From Anastatus disparis (taxonomy: Eukaryota; Arthropoda; Insecta; Hymenoptera; Eupelmidae), in the NCBI GenBank assembly GCA_017163975.1, contig JAFFSR010000220.1, forward strand, positions 11,922,001 through 11,986,000: a stretch of 64,000 nucleotides of DNA. The letters run 5' to 3'. A program made the translations under genes and the position numbers. Below, one piece after another: positions 1 through 11,138 of the stretch (positions within the stretch are counted from its first letter, which is position 1; the number at the start of each line of letters is the position of its first letter). Under the pieces are notes generated by a model, which saw only the letters and a list, made by a program, of their open reading frames with translations, did not search any database and was not told the origin of the DNA.

Positions 1-3000
1 TTTCAAGTTAATAAATTAGTCATTGCTGTTGAGATTGGCCTAAAGTTAGATACGTGCTTGTTAAAAAATGTATCATCCTATTATTGAAACTATTTTCAGA
101 AAACGAGAAGAGAACGCATATAAAACAACCAAACAAAAATATTGATACGAATGTGTCATAATTACCAATCAATATTTATCTAAAAATAACTATTATTTCC
201 TTATACAAATCCCCTTAAATGTTAAAACTTCTCATAAACCAATCATAACATTTTGTTTCAAATCTCGTACTTCAAACTTTCTCTTTCTTCCCAATCACTA
301 CTAATCAAAAACGGTTGCTAAAGTAAATACTGCAAAAGCGTCTTGGGAGGGATTTACTCTGGCAACATTGAGAGAGAGAGAGAGAGAAGTATAGTATTCC
401 GAAGTAGGAAAGTCTCATAGTAAGTAATAGTAGTGGTTACGCAAGCCGATAATTTGTAATTTCCAGTTCGAATGGAATTTAATCGTAAATATCGTCGTCT
501 ACTCGATGGTTTAAACTACTATGGTCTTCGGCAGTTGTATAACATACCGTTAGGATCAAGCAAAAGGGAAGTACCCGTATACTACGGGCACTTCAATAAA
601 TCGAATCTCGTTAAACAAGTTCGTTGAAAATGTTAGAAAGAGAAATAGATGAAGGAGCTGGAAAATAAACAGGAATAAAAAGAATGACCGTGTATGTTTA
701 TGTGTATCATCTGTTTATTTGTGCGAACAGATGCGCGTGTGTGTATACGCGTATTTTTACTTATCTCAACATAAATGAAAAGTAAAAGATAAAAAGTGAT
801 ATATAATGGAAAGATATTGAAGGTAAGTATAGGAAATAAGGTAAAAAATACAGAACAAGAGAAAATAAAAAAAGAGAAAATAATGAAAAAGAAATGAAGG
901 AGTAGTCCAAGAAATGAAATAAAAATAAAAAAAATAGAGAAATGAACTATAAAAGAAGAATAAGATAAAGAGAAAGAATTAAAAGAGAAAATGAGAGTGT
1001 CGTAAGTTTGTGTGTTTGTGCAATACACACACATATAAACACACGAACATACATGTACACGAGAAAGAAGAAGTTAAAGAAAGATAGAGTCAGGGTCAGC
1101 AATTAGTTAGCTACATTTCCTTTCGATAAGTTTGCAGTAGTTACAGTTTCGAGTTGCACGAAGTAATTCAATGAGGCACCGATTCGGCCATTGTGTCAAT
1201 GAAAAGGACTTCCTCTCCACCCGTCGTTCCTTCCTTCGTTTCATTGCTTCTCTTCTCTTCTCTTTCTCTCATTTCTCTTTCTCTCTCTTTTGCGTGACTG
1301 TATGCTACCGTACGAATCGACTGTTAACTTGAAATATTAAAGTTGAGCCGACGTGTGCTTAATCAGCGAATGGATTATTAATGGCTGATAGAGAGGGAGC
1401 GAGAGTTGAGAGAAGAGAGTTTTCCCGAAGTTGCCCGCTGGGCTTTATGTAAAGGTTTCCAGTCATGGCATTTCCTATACCCTTTATTCTCCTACGCTTC
1501 GGATTGCGAATGCTCCATTTGACGAGATTTGTATGAGCATTTCTGTTTTTACGCCTGTGTAAGAGTGTACTTATGTATCAGTGCATACGATCACGTGAAA
1601 AGGTATGCTTAAATACAAATTTTTTATTTATAACTAATGGCTTTATAACGAAAATTTGCATTTTTTTATCGTACACTTTTGAAAAGTGCATAAGAAATGT
1701 TATTTAACAAAGAATTATTAAAATTTTAAAAACCGAACGGTAAGTACTTTGAATAAAAAGAACTCAAATCTATAAACATATATCCGTAAATGCAAGCATG
1801 AGGGCAAATACACTCATATCTATTCGCATATCAATATCTTCTTTCGTAAAAAAAATCAATATGGGTAAAAACTTTTTGATAAATATTGAATTATTTTGTT
1901 TAGAAAATAACATTTTTCAATCAGTTACTAAATGGTTACATGATACAAATATCAAATTTGAATCAATTAGCTCATTGGAAGCGAATTATTATTTCGAGGT
2001 CAAAATTAGTACTAAAATTTTATTATTTTATTTAAACTTATATAATAAGCTAATTTTGGTAATAAATAAATAATTTTCATAATAAATATTAATCACAATA
2101 GTTTAATCACTTAAAAACTTTATGATAAATGAAAAAAATATAATTTAGTAAAATGTAATTAGAGAAATTGTTTAAAACTTGAACAAATTACCTGTTTTTA
2201 TTTAACAAACTTCAAATACCACCTTTAGAAAACATTTTTTGTGGAATTTAACCTATCGATTTTGGTATTGCAATTGTTTTACCAAATATTTTTTTTTATT
2301 TTCAATAGTATAGCACAAAACATTTACTTACTCAAAACTATTTATTTGCATTGTAAAAAAATTTCCCTGAAAATATTGTTAATAAAATATACCATTCGAT
2401 AATTAATATAAAAATTTTAATAACAAAAAAAAAGGAAAAATGTGCAACACAGCTCAACATTCATCCATTAGACTGAAACGAGAAAAAGGAAAAAAAAAGA
2501 GAGAAAAAAAAATATGCACGGCATTGCATCCGTCAGGCAAAGGGAAGTACGCGCGTGAGTATAAAGCACTCTACCTTTTACGAAAGTACCATTTTCCTCT
2601 TTCGTTCTCTTCCTTTCTCTTTCTGTTACTCATACTGTATACGCATAGATCGGCCAAGCTTCGCTTCAATCGAAAACATTGTTCCCATTCGAAGTGCGAG
2701 TATCTCTCTGACTCTTTTTTTCTCTTTTTTTTTTTACTCCATCCTACACACATACCCATTAATTCAGCGAAGTGAGCAATGCCGCCACCGAGTCAGCGCC
2801 TTTTCGCTTTTATTTTTTACCCTTTTTTTTCCTCTCTTTTCTTCTGTATTTTTTTTTGTCGGTCACAATTTTTTTTTTCTTTTTTTTCTTTTGCTCCAGC
2901 GCGAATCAAAAGAAAACTCGTATATGTGCATCGAGAGAAATAAAGACGGAAATAGAAACGGTAGAAGGAGCTTATAATTATGGAAATTGGTCGATTTAAT

Positions 3001-5121
3001 TGGAGATGCATCGAGAAATAGCAAATGTGCAAACGATTAACATTCGCTGCAGGGCAATGATATGACGCTTCGATTGGTGTTAGTAGTAACGGCTCTGTTT
3101 AGTCAGCCAACCATATAGAATTATATAAACTTTAGCAATAGTTTTGAAGTGAAGTGAAAACTTTTTTTTATCTTTATAATTTTCGAAGTAGTAAAAAATA
3201 CTTTGTTAATAGAGCCATGTAAACAAAGATAAAAATTTTGTATATAAATTGTTCTAATGTGAAAATCGAAATTTTTCAACAATTATTTAATGAATTAGCT
3301 TAAAATTGCAATTAAATAATATTGATGTCACAACGTTCGTGCAATCTACACCTTGACATATTTATTTTAAATTATGGTCCTAATCGTAATTATTATGGTT
3401 ATAGAAATAACTGTTCATCATGGATAAGATAAGAGTATCATCAACCTTTACATCTATTTTATGAATTTTTTGAAAAACGTAAATAACTTCATAAAAATAT
3501 TTCATAATAATTCCTATTTTCAAAAATTATTATTAACTCGTTCGTTTATTTCATATGTTTTTGTTTAGAAACTTGAAAAAATTGTCAAAGATGTGTATTT
3601 ACTGTGTTGGCTATTGTACACAAAACATTTATCACTAAAAGAAAAATATAGTAACATACGTGATAACGTCACCTGTCAAATAAATAACACCTCTCTGTGC
3701 ACACCTCGAAAAAAAATTGAATTTATATTTCTCGTTGTTTAAAACTATAATTCAAATGGACCTGTCACTCGCGGACAATTGTATAAAGACAGTTGGAATC
3801 CATCTTGTTATCAACTTAAATAAACTCTTGTATTTAATGAACATGTATGTATTTTTATCTTAACAAAGAAAATCCACACAAAAATATTTTCATGAAAATA
3901 CAGCAATTTTAAAATTATTATTAAAATATGTTAATTATTCACCGCTAAAATGCTTTTAGTGACAATATGCGATAATAATTTTCGAAAATTTTGAAACTTT
4001 CAGAGATATTTGTGATGGTGGAAATTCTCGAAATAGCAAATAACGTTGCTAATAAATTTATATTTTTAACCAGAAAAATTCATTTATATAATGAAATGAA
4101 AAAAAAGTACAGCAATTTTTCTAAAGAGAAGGAAATCTAAATTTTATAACGTCGAGGGTAATCAAACTTCTGTCATTCCAACAAAAAAAAAAACTGCCTT
4201 CATTCTACCTAAATACATCACTGCTCATTAAAACTCGGCTGCTCATTCCCTTTATCAATTTATTTTTCTGATGTCACGATCATTCCAACCGGCTCATAAA
4301 AACTTGAATAAAAGAATTCTTAACAATTTCAGTATAAAAAAATAAAAAAAAAAAAAAAACGAAGACTCTTGAGAAAAGAATTTTCAGAGAAGAAAAAGGT
4401 TAGGAAGGCATGTAGTAGAAGATAGAAGGATAGATACTACCCAGAAATGCAGCAAAGGGTTAATAAAGGAAAAGCCTCAGAGTAGCAGCAAGCACGTCGA
4501 AATTCTCCGGACATCGCTCGATATTGCGCTTTTGCTACTCTCCCCCTCTTTCTCTCTCCCCCTTTCCTATTTCTTCTTCTTTTTTTTTACTCTTTACCAT
4601 ACCCTTCCTCCATCTTTCTCTTTTTGGCTGGACGCAATGCACTATAGTACTGGGAGCCAAATATGCAACGAGTTTTGCACCGCAACTAGGACAGCAAAAA
4701 GCTTATGTACACGTATACACATACCCACACATATATAGACACACATGCCATACTAGAAAACGATCAAACATCAGCCAGCAAATTTGTTTGTTTTTCTTTC
4801 TCTATTTCCTTCTATTGCTATTCTGAGAAATATACACGCTTGGCTATTATCGCGAAACTCTTCGTTGTATTATACGAAGAATCGGAATCAATATACTGGA
4901 TAAATAGATATTTTTTCGTATTTTCTCAAAGCTTTTTCTCATTCAATTGTTTTCTTAAATAAGATGCTAAAAAATTGAGAAGGAAACCTTTTTTTTAATT
5001 AAATTATACAATTTTTTAAATAAATTTTTGATTATTCAATTGAGTGAATTCATTTTAACAGATTATTTCTTCCATTTTATTAATTAAAATAGTTTTTTTT
5101 AAATTTTGTAAGTAATGCAGT
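1..5121. other. non-coding, probably intronic DNA
   Basis: No exon, RNA gene or mobile element can be supported here. The sequence is AT-rich with purine or pyrimidine runs (a GA run near 369-388, CT-rich stretches near 1230-1290 and 4530-4620). Open frames in it are low-complexity F/S/L- or K/R/E-rich translations of these runs, without recognisable domains. By position it is downstream, in transcript sense, of the last dipeptidase exon seen (29180-29249). It may lie inside a further large intron of that minus-strand gene or beyond its end; nothing here decides this. Confidence 0.5.
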
Positions 5122-6154
5122 ATAGTATATTATTCACCTAGGGAGTTAATTTAAAAAATGTCATAAATCGTATGTAATTGTCACCCGAGCCGAAGGCGAG
5201 GGTGACAAACATACGATTTAAGGCATTTTTAATTAACTCCCGTGGTGAATATGCTATTTTTTGTCATACCCAGACCAAAAGTATCACTTCGTTGATTTTG
5301 AGCCGGGAGGAGAAGTGGTACTTTTGGGCAGGGGATGGCAAAAAATTTTTTTCTTATCCCCTGGCGAAAAGTACGTCGAAAGACGTCTACTTTCTGAGAG
5401 AGAAGTTAAGCATTATCTACGGCGGCTCGGCGCACTAGCGATGCGCAATCGTGTTGACGCTCTGTTTTTCACGGCAGTTAAGAATAGAGAGGGCTACGTC
5501 TATCCTTCTCTGTCCGCCGGCGTTAGACATTGACTCTCTCCCTCTCTCTTTCTTTTTCATAAAGAATAGAGAGGGTTGCGTCTATCCTTCTCTGTCCGCC
5601 GGCTTTAAGAATTGACTCTCTCCCTCTCTCTTTCTTTCTCTTATATGTACAATAAAGGTAGCCGCGAATGGAGGGGGCTATGTCTAGCCTTCTTTGCCGG
5701 TTACAACAAGCAGTATATCTTTTTCTTTATTTTTCTTATATAGTAATTTTAAATATTTTATTATTAAAACCTAACTTGTTTTATTTTGTGAATTATAAAT
5801 TGCAGTGTGTTATAAAGTGTGTAAATTATAAAATGTGAGTGAAATATTGATGGTTTATTTTAATGATTTATCATCAGTGGGAGAGGGGCAGAGAAGGATA
5901 GAGCATACTCGGTCAATAGCAGCAAGCGATTCATCGCGGTATTTTTATTTTAATGATTTATCATCAAAAACGAATTATCACAACGGGTAAGTTGGACGTA
6001 CTTTTCGCCGGGAATAAGAAAAAATCGTATATTCACCTCGGGAGAGAAGTTGACCATCAATTGCTCGCGTATTTGCCCCCTCGCTGCGCTCGGGGGCAAA
6101 TCTTACGCGAGCATTTAATGGTCAACTTCTCTCCCTAGGTTAATAATATACTAT
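5122..6154. mobile_element. foldback/palindromic element A (non-autonomous)
   Basis: Both ends begin with the same inverted terminal motif (ATAGTATATTA, then T[TC/TA]ACCTAGGGAG), giving an element of about 1.03 kb. Each terminus is itself a long palindrome: about 5128-5255 around a GC-rich core (CCGAGCCGAAGGCGAGGG), and 6027-6152 around CCCCCTCGCTGCGCTCGGGG. A second inverted repeat lies inside (5353-5378 against 5994-6018; CCGGCGAAAAGTACGTCC type). A further hairpin lies at 5273-5324. Between them is an 82-bp direct repeat. There is no credible transposase gene and no clear target duplication, so it looks like a non-autonomous foldback or MITE-type element. The class is unknown. It shares its terminal and subterminal motifs with the element near 60.9 kb. 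Confidence 0.7.
5481..5702 (+). repeat. 82-bp direct repeats inside foldback element A
   Basis: A unit starting AGAATAGAGAGGG and ending in a CTCTCTCCCTCTCTCTTTCT tract occurs at 5481-5562 and again at 5563-5644 with few differences. A third, diverged and shortened copy (GAATGGAGGGGGCTATGTCT) lies at about 5666-5702. The shared core is a CTATCCTTCTCTGTCCGCCGG-like segment. No coding function is seen. Confidence 0.8.
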
Positions 6155-9100
6155 TCATCCAAAACTTCATTATTTAAAAACTTTAAATAAATATAGAAAA
6201 AATAGCACTCCGCATAGCCCCATACCTAGAACAACAGAATAAATCTTATTTTGATGAAATCAATCTTTCCAGTCTCGCAGTGATATTAAATTTTAAATTC
6301 TGAGTTTTTCTAGATTCTTCTATATTTCCACAGGGATTGAAAGATTCTAGTGTAGATTGATATTCAATGTAAATTATACATTTGCTATTATATATTTATA
6401 GTGTTTTGTTTTTCATTCGAAGGATATTTATTATTCATTGTAAAAGGTCTCTGAAAATGTGAAAAATTGAATAGCTAATAGATGCGTTTAATCTTTGAAA
6501 GTTTAGTTTAGAACTAAAAATAACATCGATATATTTGATCTGGTATTTCCATTTTAATAATTTAATTCAATTACTTTTTTTAGGTTTCATGTTTATTGGA
6601 AAATAATTTATATTAAATTGCTCAGATTAAAATTCTACTCGACCTTTATATACCGCAAAAATCTCTGTTTGTTATTCAACAAAATAATAGATTTGTATAG
6701 CACTTTAAAAAACCAAACCAGCAACTTATCTTCGACACCGAATAAATTATTTGGTGTGCAAGTGGTTGACCAAGTTTAAAGAGAAAGAGAGAGAGAGAAA
6801 AAAAAGGAGAAGAAAAGAAAATAACAATCTACTCTTTCGTGTAACCAAAATATCACGGTCAAAGTATTAAGAAAAGAAAATAGTTGACCGTGTTTTCAAC
6901 TAAGTGTACCACAAAACGTTGCATTCTGTTTTCTTTATAAACACCACACAGTACATTTTCTACTTTTTTTTTCTCCCCTTTATCTCTAAGTTTTGCTGGA
7001 TTCTCTTTTTTTTCTCTTTGTTTCATCTACGTTTCTTTTTTTCTTATTTTTTTTCAGTCGACCCATATTCTTTCCACAACGGAATCTCCAAAATAACGTA
7101 CGCTGATGCAAGTTTTAAGTTGGCCTTCGCATAGTACAATATTTATGTATAGACTTCGGTGGGTACGTATATGTCGTTTCTTTTTTTTTCTGTTTAATTT
7201 ATGACCAGTGGTCGGTTTCCTTAGGTTTTATATACGGTTCTAACGTTTTAAATGATTTAACAATATGAAGTGAGACGTGACCTCACTACTTTATTCTATA
7301 TCGACAATGTCCTCGGGAATTTTATACGTGTCTTGATGTTTTATGCAAAGCGATGATAACGGCCGAAGCTAATTTTGTCGTCGTTGAACTTTTTTAACGA
7401 GACGATAAAAAAAATTTAAAAAAAAAAGAAGAAAATGTCTTGTTAATTTGTTAACATCCTGGTTCTGATTTTATAAATTTCGATCTTGTAGTTCATTTTA
7501 TGAAGAAGTAAAAAAAATTATGTTATATATATATATTGTAGAATATGAAGTCGTTTCGTGTAAATTTTTATTATTGAGTTAGATCAAAAAATTATTTCTA
7601 ATCACACATTCTTATTATTTAATCAATTTTAATCATCTAAAAGTCAAACTTTTGTTTGCTATGTTTCTGAGATTGCTCCCCATGTTTCAGAGAGAAATTA
7701 CTGACTTTCCGTGCCAGTAATTTCACTTGGATATTCACTTATTTCGAAGCACTAAGTATCCTCAAGCTGTAAAAGAAAACAGTTAAAGAATCCAATAAAA
7801 CCAATCACCTTACACCACTTCAGTACATTTTGTCAATTAAAATAGTACTCGCAACAGTTTTACATCACACTGTAGCACACTATAAAATAGTTGCAATTAA
7901 ATTAATTGATAATAATGGATTGTCAAGAATACTAATTAATTTGTCTTAAAAATGTCTTTCACTTAAAATAAAATTCTTTTATAGAGATATACATAATTGG
8001 TTCTTCACTTTAAATAATTAATTTCTAGTATATTGAAAGAATTTAACGTCTAAGCTACGTACGATTGAAACGTTTTTTGCTATTCAATACAATCTTAATT
8101 TCTTAATTTATAAATTTTTAAAATAATACAGTTTCAATCTTGTAATTTTAATCTTCAACTTGCACAAAGAATCAAAGGAATTAGAGTTTTGGTTTCTATA
8201 TTACGAAGAAAACCGCATTCATTCGATTTAACATTCAACTTTTTTGAAGCTATTATAAAAATTTCATTAAAATCTTTTTAACTTCAATTCATTTAAAAGA
8301 TATGATTAATGATAAAGATATAATCAAACGTAAAATTGATTCAGTATTGATTTTTGATAAATAAGTTCTGCTTAATTTCTGCATTATTTAAAAATTTCAA
8401 TTAAAAAGAATTTTTTTAATAAGATGAAAAAATATTAGAAGAACTAAAAAATTGCTTGACTTTATACTTTAGAATTAGAGTGAAATAAGAGTCATTTTCA
8501 TCGGACTAAAATGACTGTTATGACAGTGCTGGGATTAAACCTTTTTTCTCCTTCTGAAAAACCCTAGCCAAGTTTTGCAATTAAAAATTATAGAGGTGAA
8601 TAATTTTAATCCTTAAATAACTAATAAAATTTAATTGTTAATATTTTCATTAAAAAATATTTTCATACATTCTTTAAGATCTATTTTAGAAAATGATGTA
8701 GTACATCAAAGTCAAATTTCATTATTTAGACACAGAAAAAAATAAAATTTACAGAAAATGTAAGAATTTTACATATTTTTTCAAAAACACTCAAGGGTCT
8801 CTTTTGACCTTTAGAGTCTTTTAAGGTTTAAGAGATACATTATGCTTTTTCATCTGCATTTCAAAATAATATTATAATAAATATTATTAACAAATATTAT
8901 TAACAAATATTAAATAAGTAATTAATGAACTAATTATGTCGTCAAACTAATAAAATTATTATGAAATGTTAATTGAAAATTTTAATTAGTTAGTTTTAAA
9001 TGAAAAAAAGCTACTTTAATGAAGCACACAAAGCACAAACTCGTTATTAATGATCACATTTCAAAAGTTAGCTATTCAAAACAAACGGCATTAAAAATTA

Positions 9101-9672
9101 GCACAACTTTCGTTAAATTTTTTTTTCTCTCTGTACTCACTAGCTTCTCGCGTTAATTACAGCAACAAACCGTAACAAAACCTAATCAACAATGAAATAA
9201 AAAAGAAAGAGGCTCGGATACACGCGCGGCTGAAAAAAAAGCTCGCACACACGCGCAACTGTAAAAAATAGCCGTATAAACAGAAAGGAAGCGCAAGTTG
9301 CGACGTTATAAACAACGCATTCGATGGTATATAAACACAGCGCAGAAACGAAAAAAAGGGAGAAATTCATTCAAACACAATAGAAATCCTACTAACGAGG
9401 ACTGTGTCTCTGCTACTTTTTTTTTGTTAAATTTACGCGTGATTTTATGCTACTAAAGGATGAGAAGATTAAAGAGAAATTATGAATTCATGCGGGGCGT
9501 TAGTTAACACTTATTGTTTCGTTTACCGACTCTTTATACTACTTAGTAATGAAAATTTTCACTCTGAATATGACTTTTAATGCGGTCAGGAAGAAAATTA
9601 CTTTCAAGGTTTCTGTTTTCTGCTTTTTTTTACGAATAAGTACTATTTTCAATGTAGTTAAAAAAAAGGATG
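6155..9672. other. non-coding AT-rich DNA
   Basis: I see no gene, RNA or structured repeat in this stretch. It holds simple GA/CT tracts (6781-6815, 6962-7060) and AT-rich unique sequence up to the 6-bp target duplication of the Polinton-like element. Open frames are short and low-complexity. Confidence 0.5.
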
Positions 9673-9678
9673 CACATA
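9673..9678. repeat. left target-site duplication (CACATA)
   Basis: These six bases immediately precede the AG-starting terminal inverted repeat and recur at 23495-23500 directly after the other end. A 6-bp duplication is the hallmark of Maverick/Polinton integration, made by a retroviral-type integrase. Confidence 0.93.
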
Positions 9679-9915
9679 AGTAGATAGGCAATAGCGGTTC
9701 TGGGTCACCCCCTCCCCCCTTCATTACTGGGGCATCCCCACCCCTCTGCGATACCAGCACACTTCCCCCCACCCCTCTGCGATACCAGCACACGTCCCCG
9801 CCTCCTCCTCTGCGATACCAGCACACTTCCCCGCCTCCTTTGCATTTCTATGCAATTGCACGAGCGCCGATAAGGTAGGGAATATGCCGGGATGCTGATA
9901 TTTTTTTATTTAATT
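9679..9915 (+). repeat. left terminal inverted repeat
   Basis: This pairs with 23255-23494 in reverse orientation. The outer 55 bp or so and the inner block (GCATTTCTATGCAATTGCAC, then a GATAAGGTAGGGAATAT block) are well conserved. Between them lies a C-rich minisatellite. Here it consists of three units of about 32 bp carrying TGCGATACCAGCACAC, unlike the units at the right end. The outer AG dinucleotide is typical of Polinton ends. The tract is strongly C-rich on this strand, with runs of 4-7 C. Confidence 0.92.
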
Positions 9916-10130
9916 ATTAATTATTAATTTTTAATAAATTAATTTTTAATAAATTAATTTAATATTATTTTTATTAATATTTTTTTAAATAAAAATTTTC
10001 ACTAAAAAATTTTTTTAGTGAAAAAAAAATTTTTTCATAATAAATTATTATTAATTATTGTTAATAATTATTAACAATTAATAATATTTAAAAATTTATT
10101 AAAAAAATAAATAAAAATGTATTTGATGAA
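9895..10130. other. AT-rich palindromic cluster inside the left TIR
   Basis: This is almost pure A/T with several self-complementary segments. Examples are a perfect hairpin around 9998-10025 (arms TTTCACTAAAAAA and its complement) and TTATTAATTATTGTTAATAA-type palindromes to about 10085. It sits just inside the terminal repeat. An easily melted or structured element here could serve replication, but that is inference. Confidence 0.55.
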
Positions 10131-10168
10131 CTGCGGATATACAAGTTTCCAAAATTGCAACGTGTAAT

Positions 10169-10242
10169 GACTTCGTGGTCGAGTGGTATAAGTGCATGCC
10201 TCTCGACCAGAGGGTCACGGGTTCGATCCCAACCCAAGTCGA
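10169..10242 (+). tRNA. tRNA-like sequence, probably a pseudogene
   Basis: The segment has an internal A-box-like sequence (TGGTCGAGTGG) and a B box (GGTTCGATCCC) at tRNA spacing. The acceptor stem (GACTT pairing with AAGTC) has 6 of 7 possible pairs. A run of eight T follows directly and would act as an RNA polymerase III terminator. The anticodon arm (CCTCT...AGAGG) and T stem do not fold into canonical 5-bp stems with 7-nt loops, and position 33/37 rules are broken, so I cannot assign an amino acid. It may be a decayed tRNA, a tRNA-derived transcript of the element, or a captured SINE head. Confidence 0.5.
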
Positions 10243-10569
10243 CTTTTTTTTCATTTTTAAAATTTTATAAATTTGATATTGAAGTGAAAATTTATTTAAT
10301 TTAAATTAAAAAAGCACTTTGAAAATTTTTTCAAATTTATATCTTAAGTAAAAAGAATTTTCGGTTTCTCGCATATACACGGGAAATCCCCGATCTTTTA
10401 AACATCGCACCGTATAATAGTTCATTACTCGGATCCTAGGTGGCGTATGGCTTTCCTCAAGAAAAGTAACGAAGTTCAAAACATAAAGGGAAGCAGCAAT
10501 CAAGGGTTGAAATATCCGATTGACTTTCGATAATTTCGAAAGTTGGACAGAAATTAAATTAATTTCAGC

Positions 10570-11138
10570 ATGGAGTCAAAGGACGAGTACCAACTCACCA
10601 AGGAGGACTACCAGCGACTGACCATGGCCCAAGCATATGCTGAGGTGACCCGAACTCTAGGAGTGATCAGGCTACCACTAGTGCAGCCTCTAAAAGAATG
10701 TAAGGTATACGAGTTTTTCTTTACCACTCTGGAAAGACGTTAAACAAATATACTACCGTTTACTTACTTGACTGACTTCTTAAATAGTGGTTACAGCAAA
10801 GTCGGAATCATTTTTGAGAGCTGTAGCCAAGTCTCTGAATCTGACTATTTGAAGCCTTGCACATCCGCCGAGTATTTCATTCTAAATGAATCTTTACTGA
10901 AGATTCAGCCTTTTATAATGGTTTCCCCACCATTTCGGATCCCCACCACTCGTATAAATTTTCAAATGTTATAACTGATGGCGCTGACTATCCGATCGGG
11001 CAGATGTTTCAGATAGAAAATATTCTCTATGTTTCAATTCCGGACGGACGTTCAGAAAGCAAAGAAACTTTTGATTTTGTATGGTTGATGCTTCAAAAGC
11101 TCTTCAACATTTATTTGAAGCATATCGCCCCAAGTTAA
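10570..11138 (+). pseudogene. decayed left-arm gene of the Polinton-like element
   Basis: From ATG 10570 an open frame runs to a TAA at 10741-10743. The same frame then continues without a stop to 10974. About 50 codons before that point a second frame opens (from about 10890), and it ends with TAA at 11136-11138. So a single protein of about 185 residues appears to have been broken by one nonsense codon and one single-base shift. The first 140 bases are distinctly GC-richer than the neighbours and use different codons. I recognise no domain. Its 3' end overlaps the end of the FLYWCH gene on the other strand by 4 bp. Weak further coding traces upstream (10340-10540) may belong to the same relic. 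Function unknown. Confidence 0.5.

Noticed and set aside
2440..3032. Overlapping open frames on both strands (for example 2555-2977)
   Set aside because: Low-complexity F/S/L and K/R/E translations of pyrimidine and purine tracts, with no domain or splice context.
9539..9826. Gly/Arg-rich open frame across the left TIR (minus), and its counterpart at 23449-23742
   Set aside because: These are translations of the C/G-rich minisatellite, crossing the element border into flanking DNA.
10306..10503. 65-residue minus-strand frame near the tRNA-like sequence
   Set aside because: No domain. The opposite strand shows equally plausible broken coding traces, so a gene cannot be supported.
10708..10790. 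Intron with GTATAC donor and TTAAATAG acceptor that would remove the stop at 10741
   Set aside because: Splicing at those sites puts the downstream part in a frame that stops early. A plain nonsense mutation fits better.
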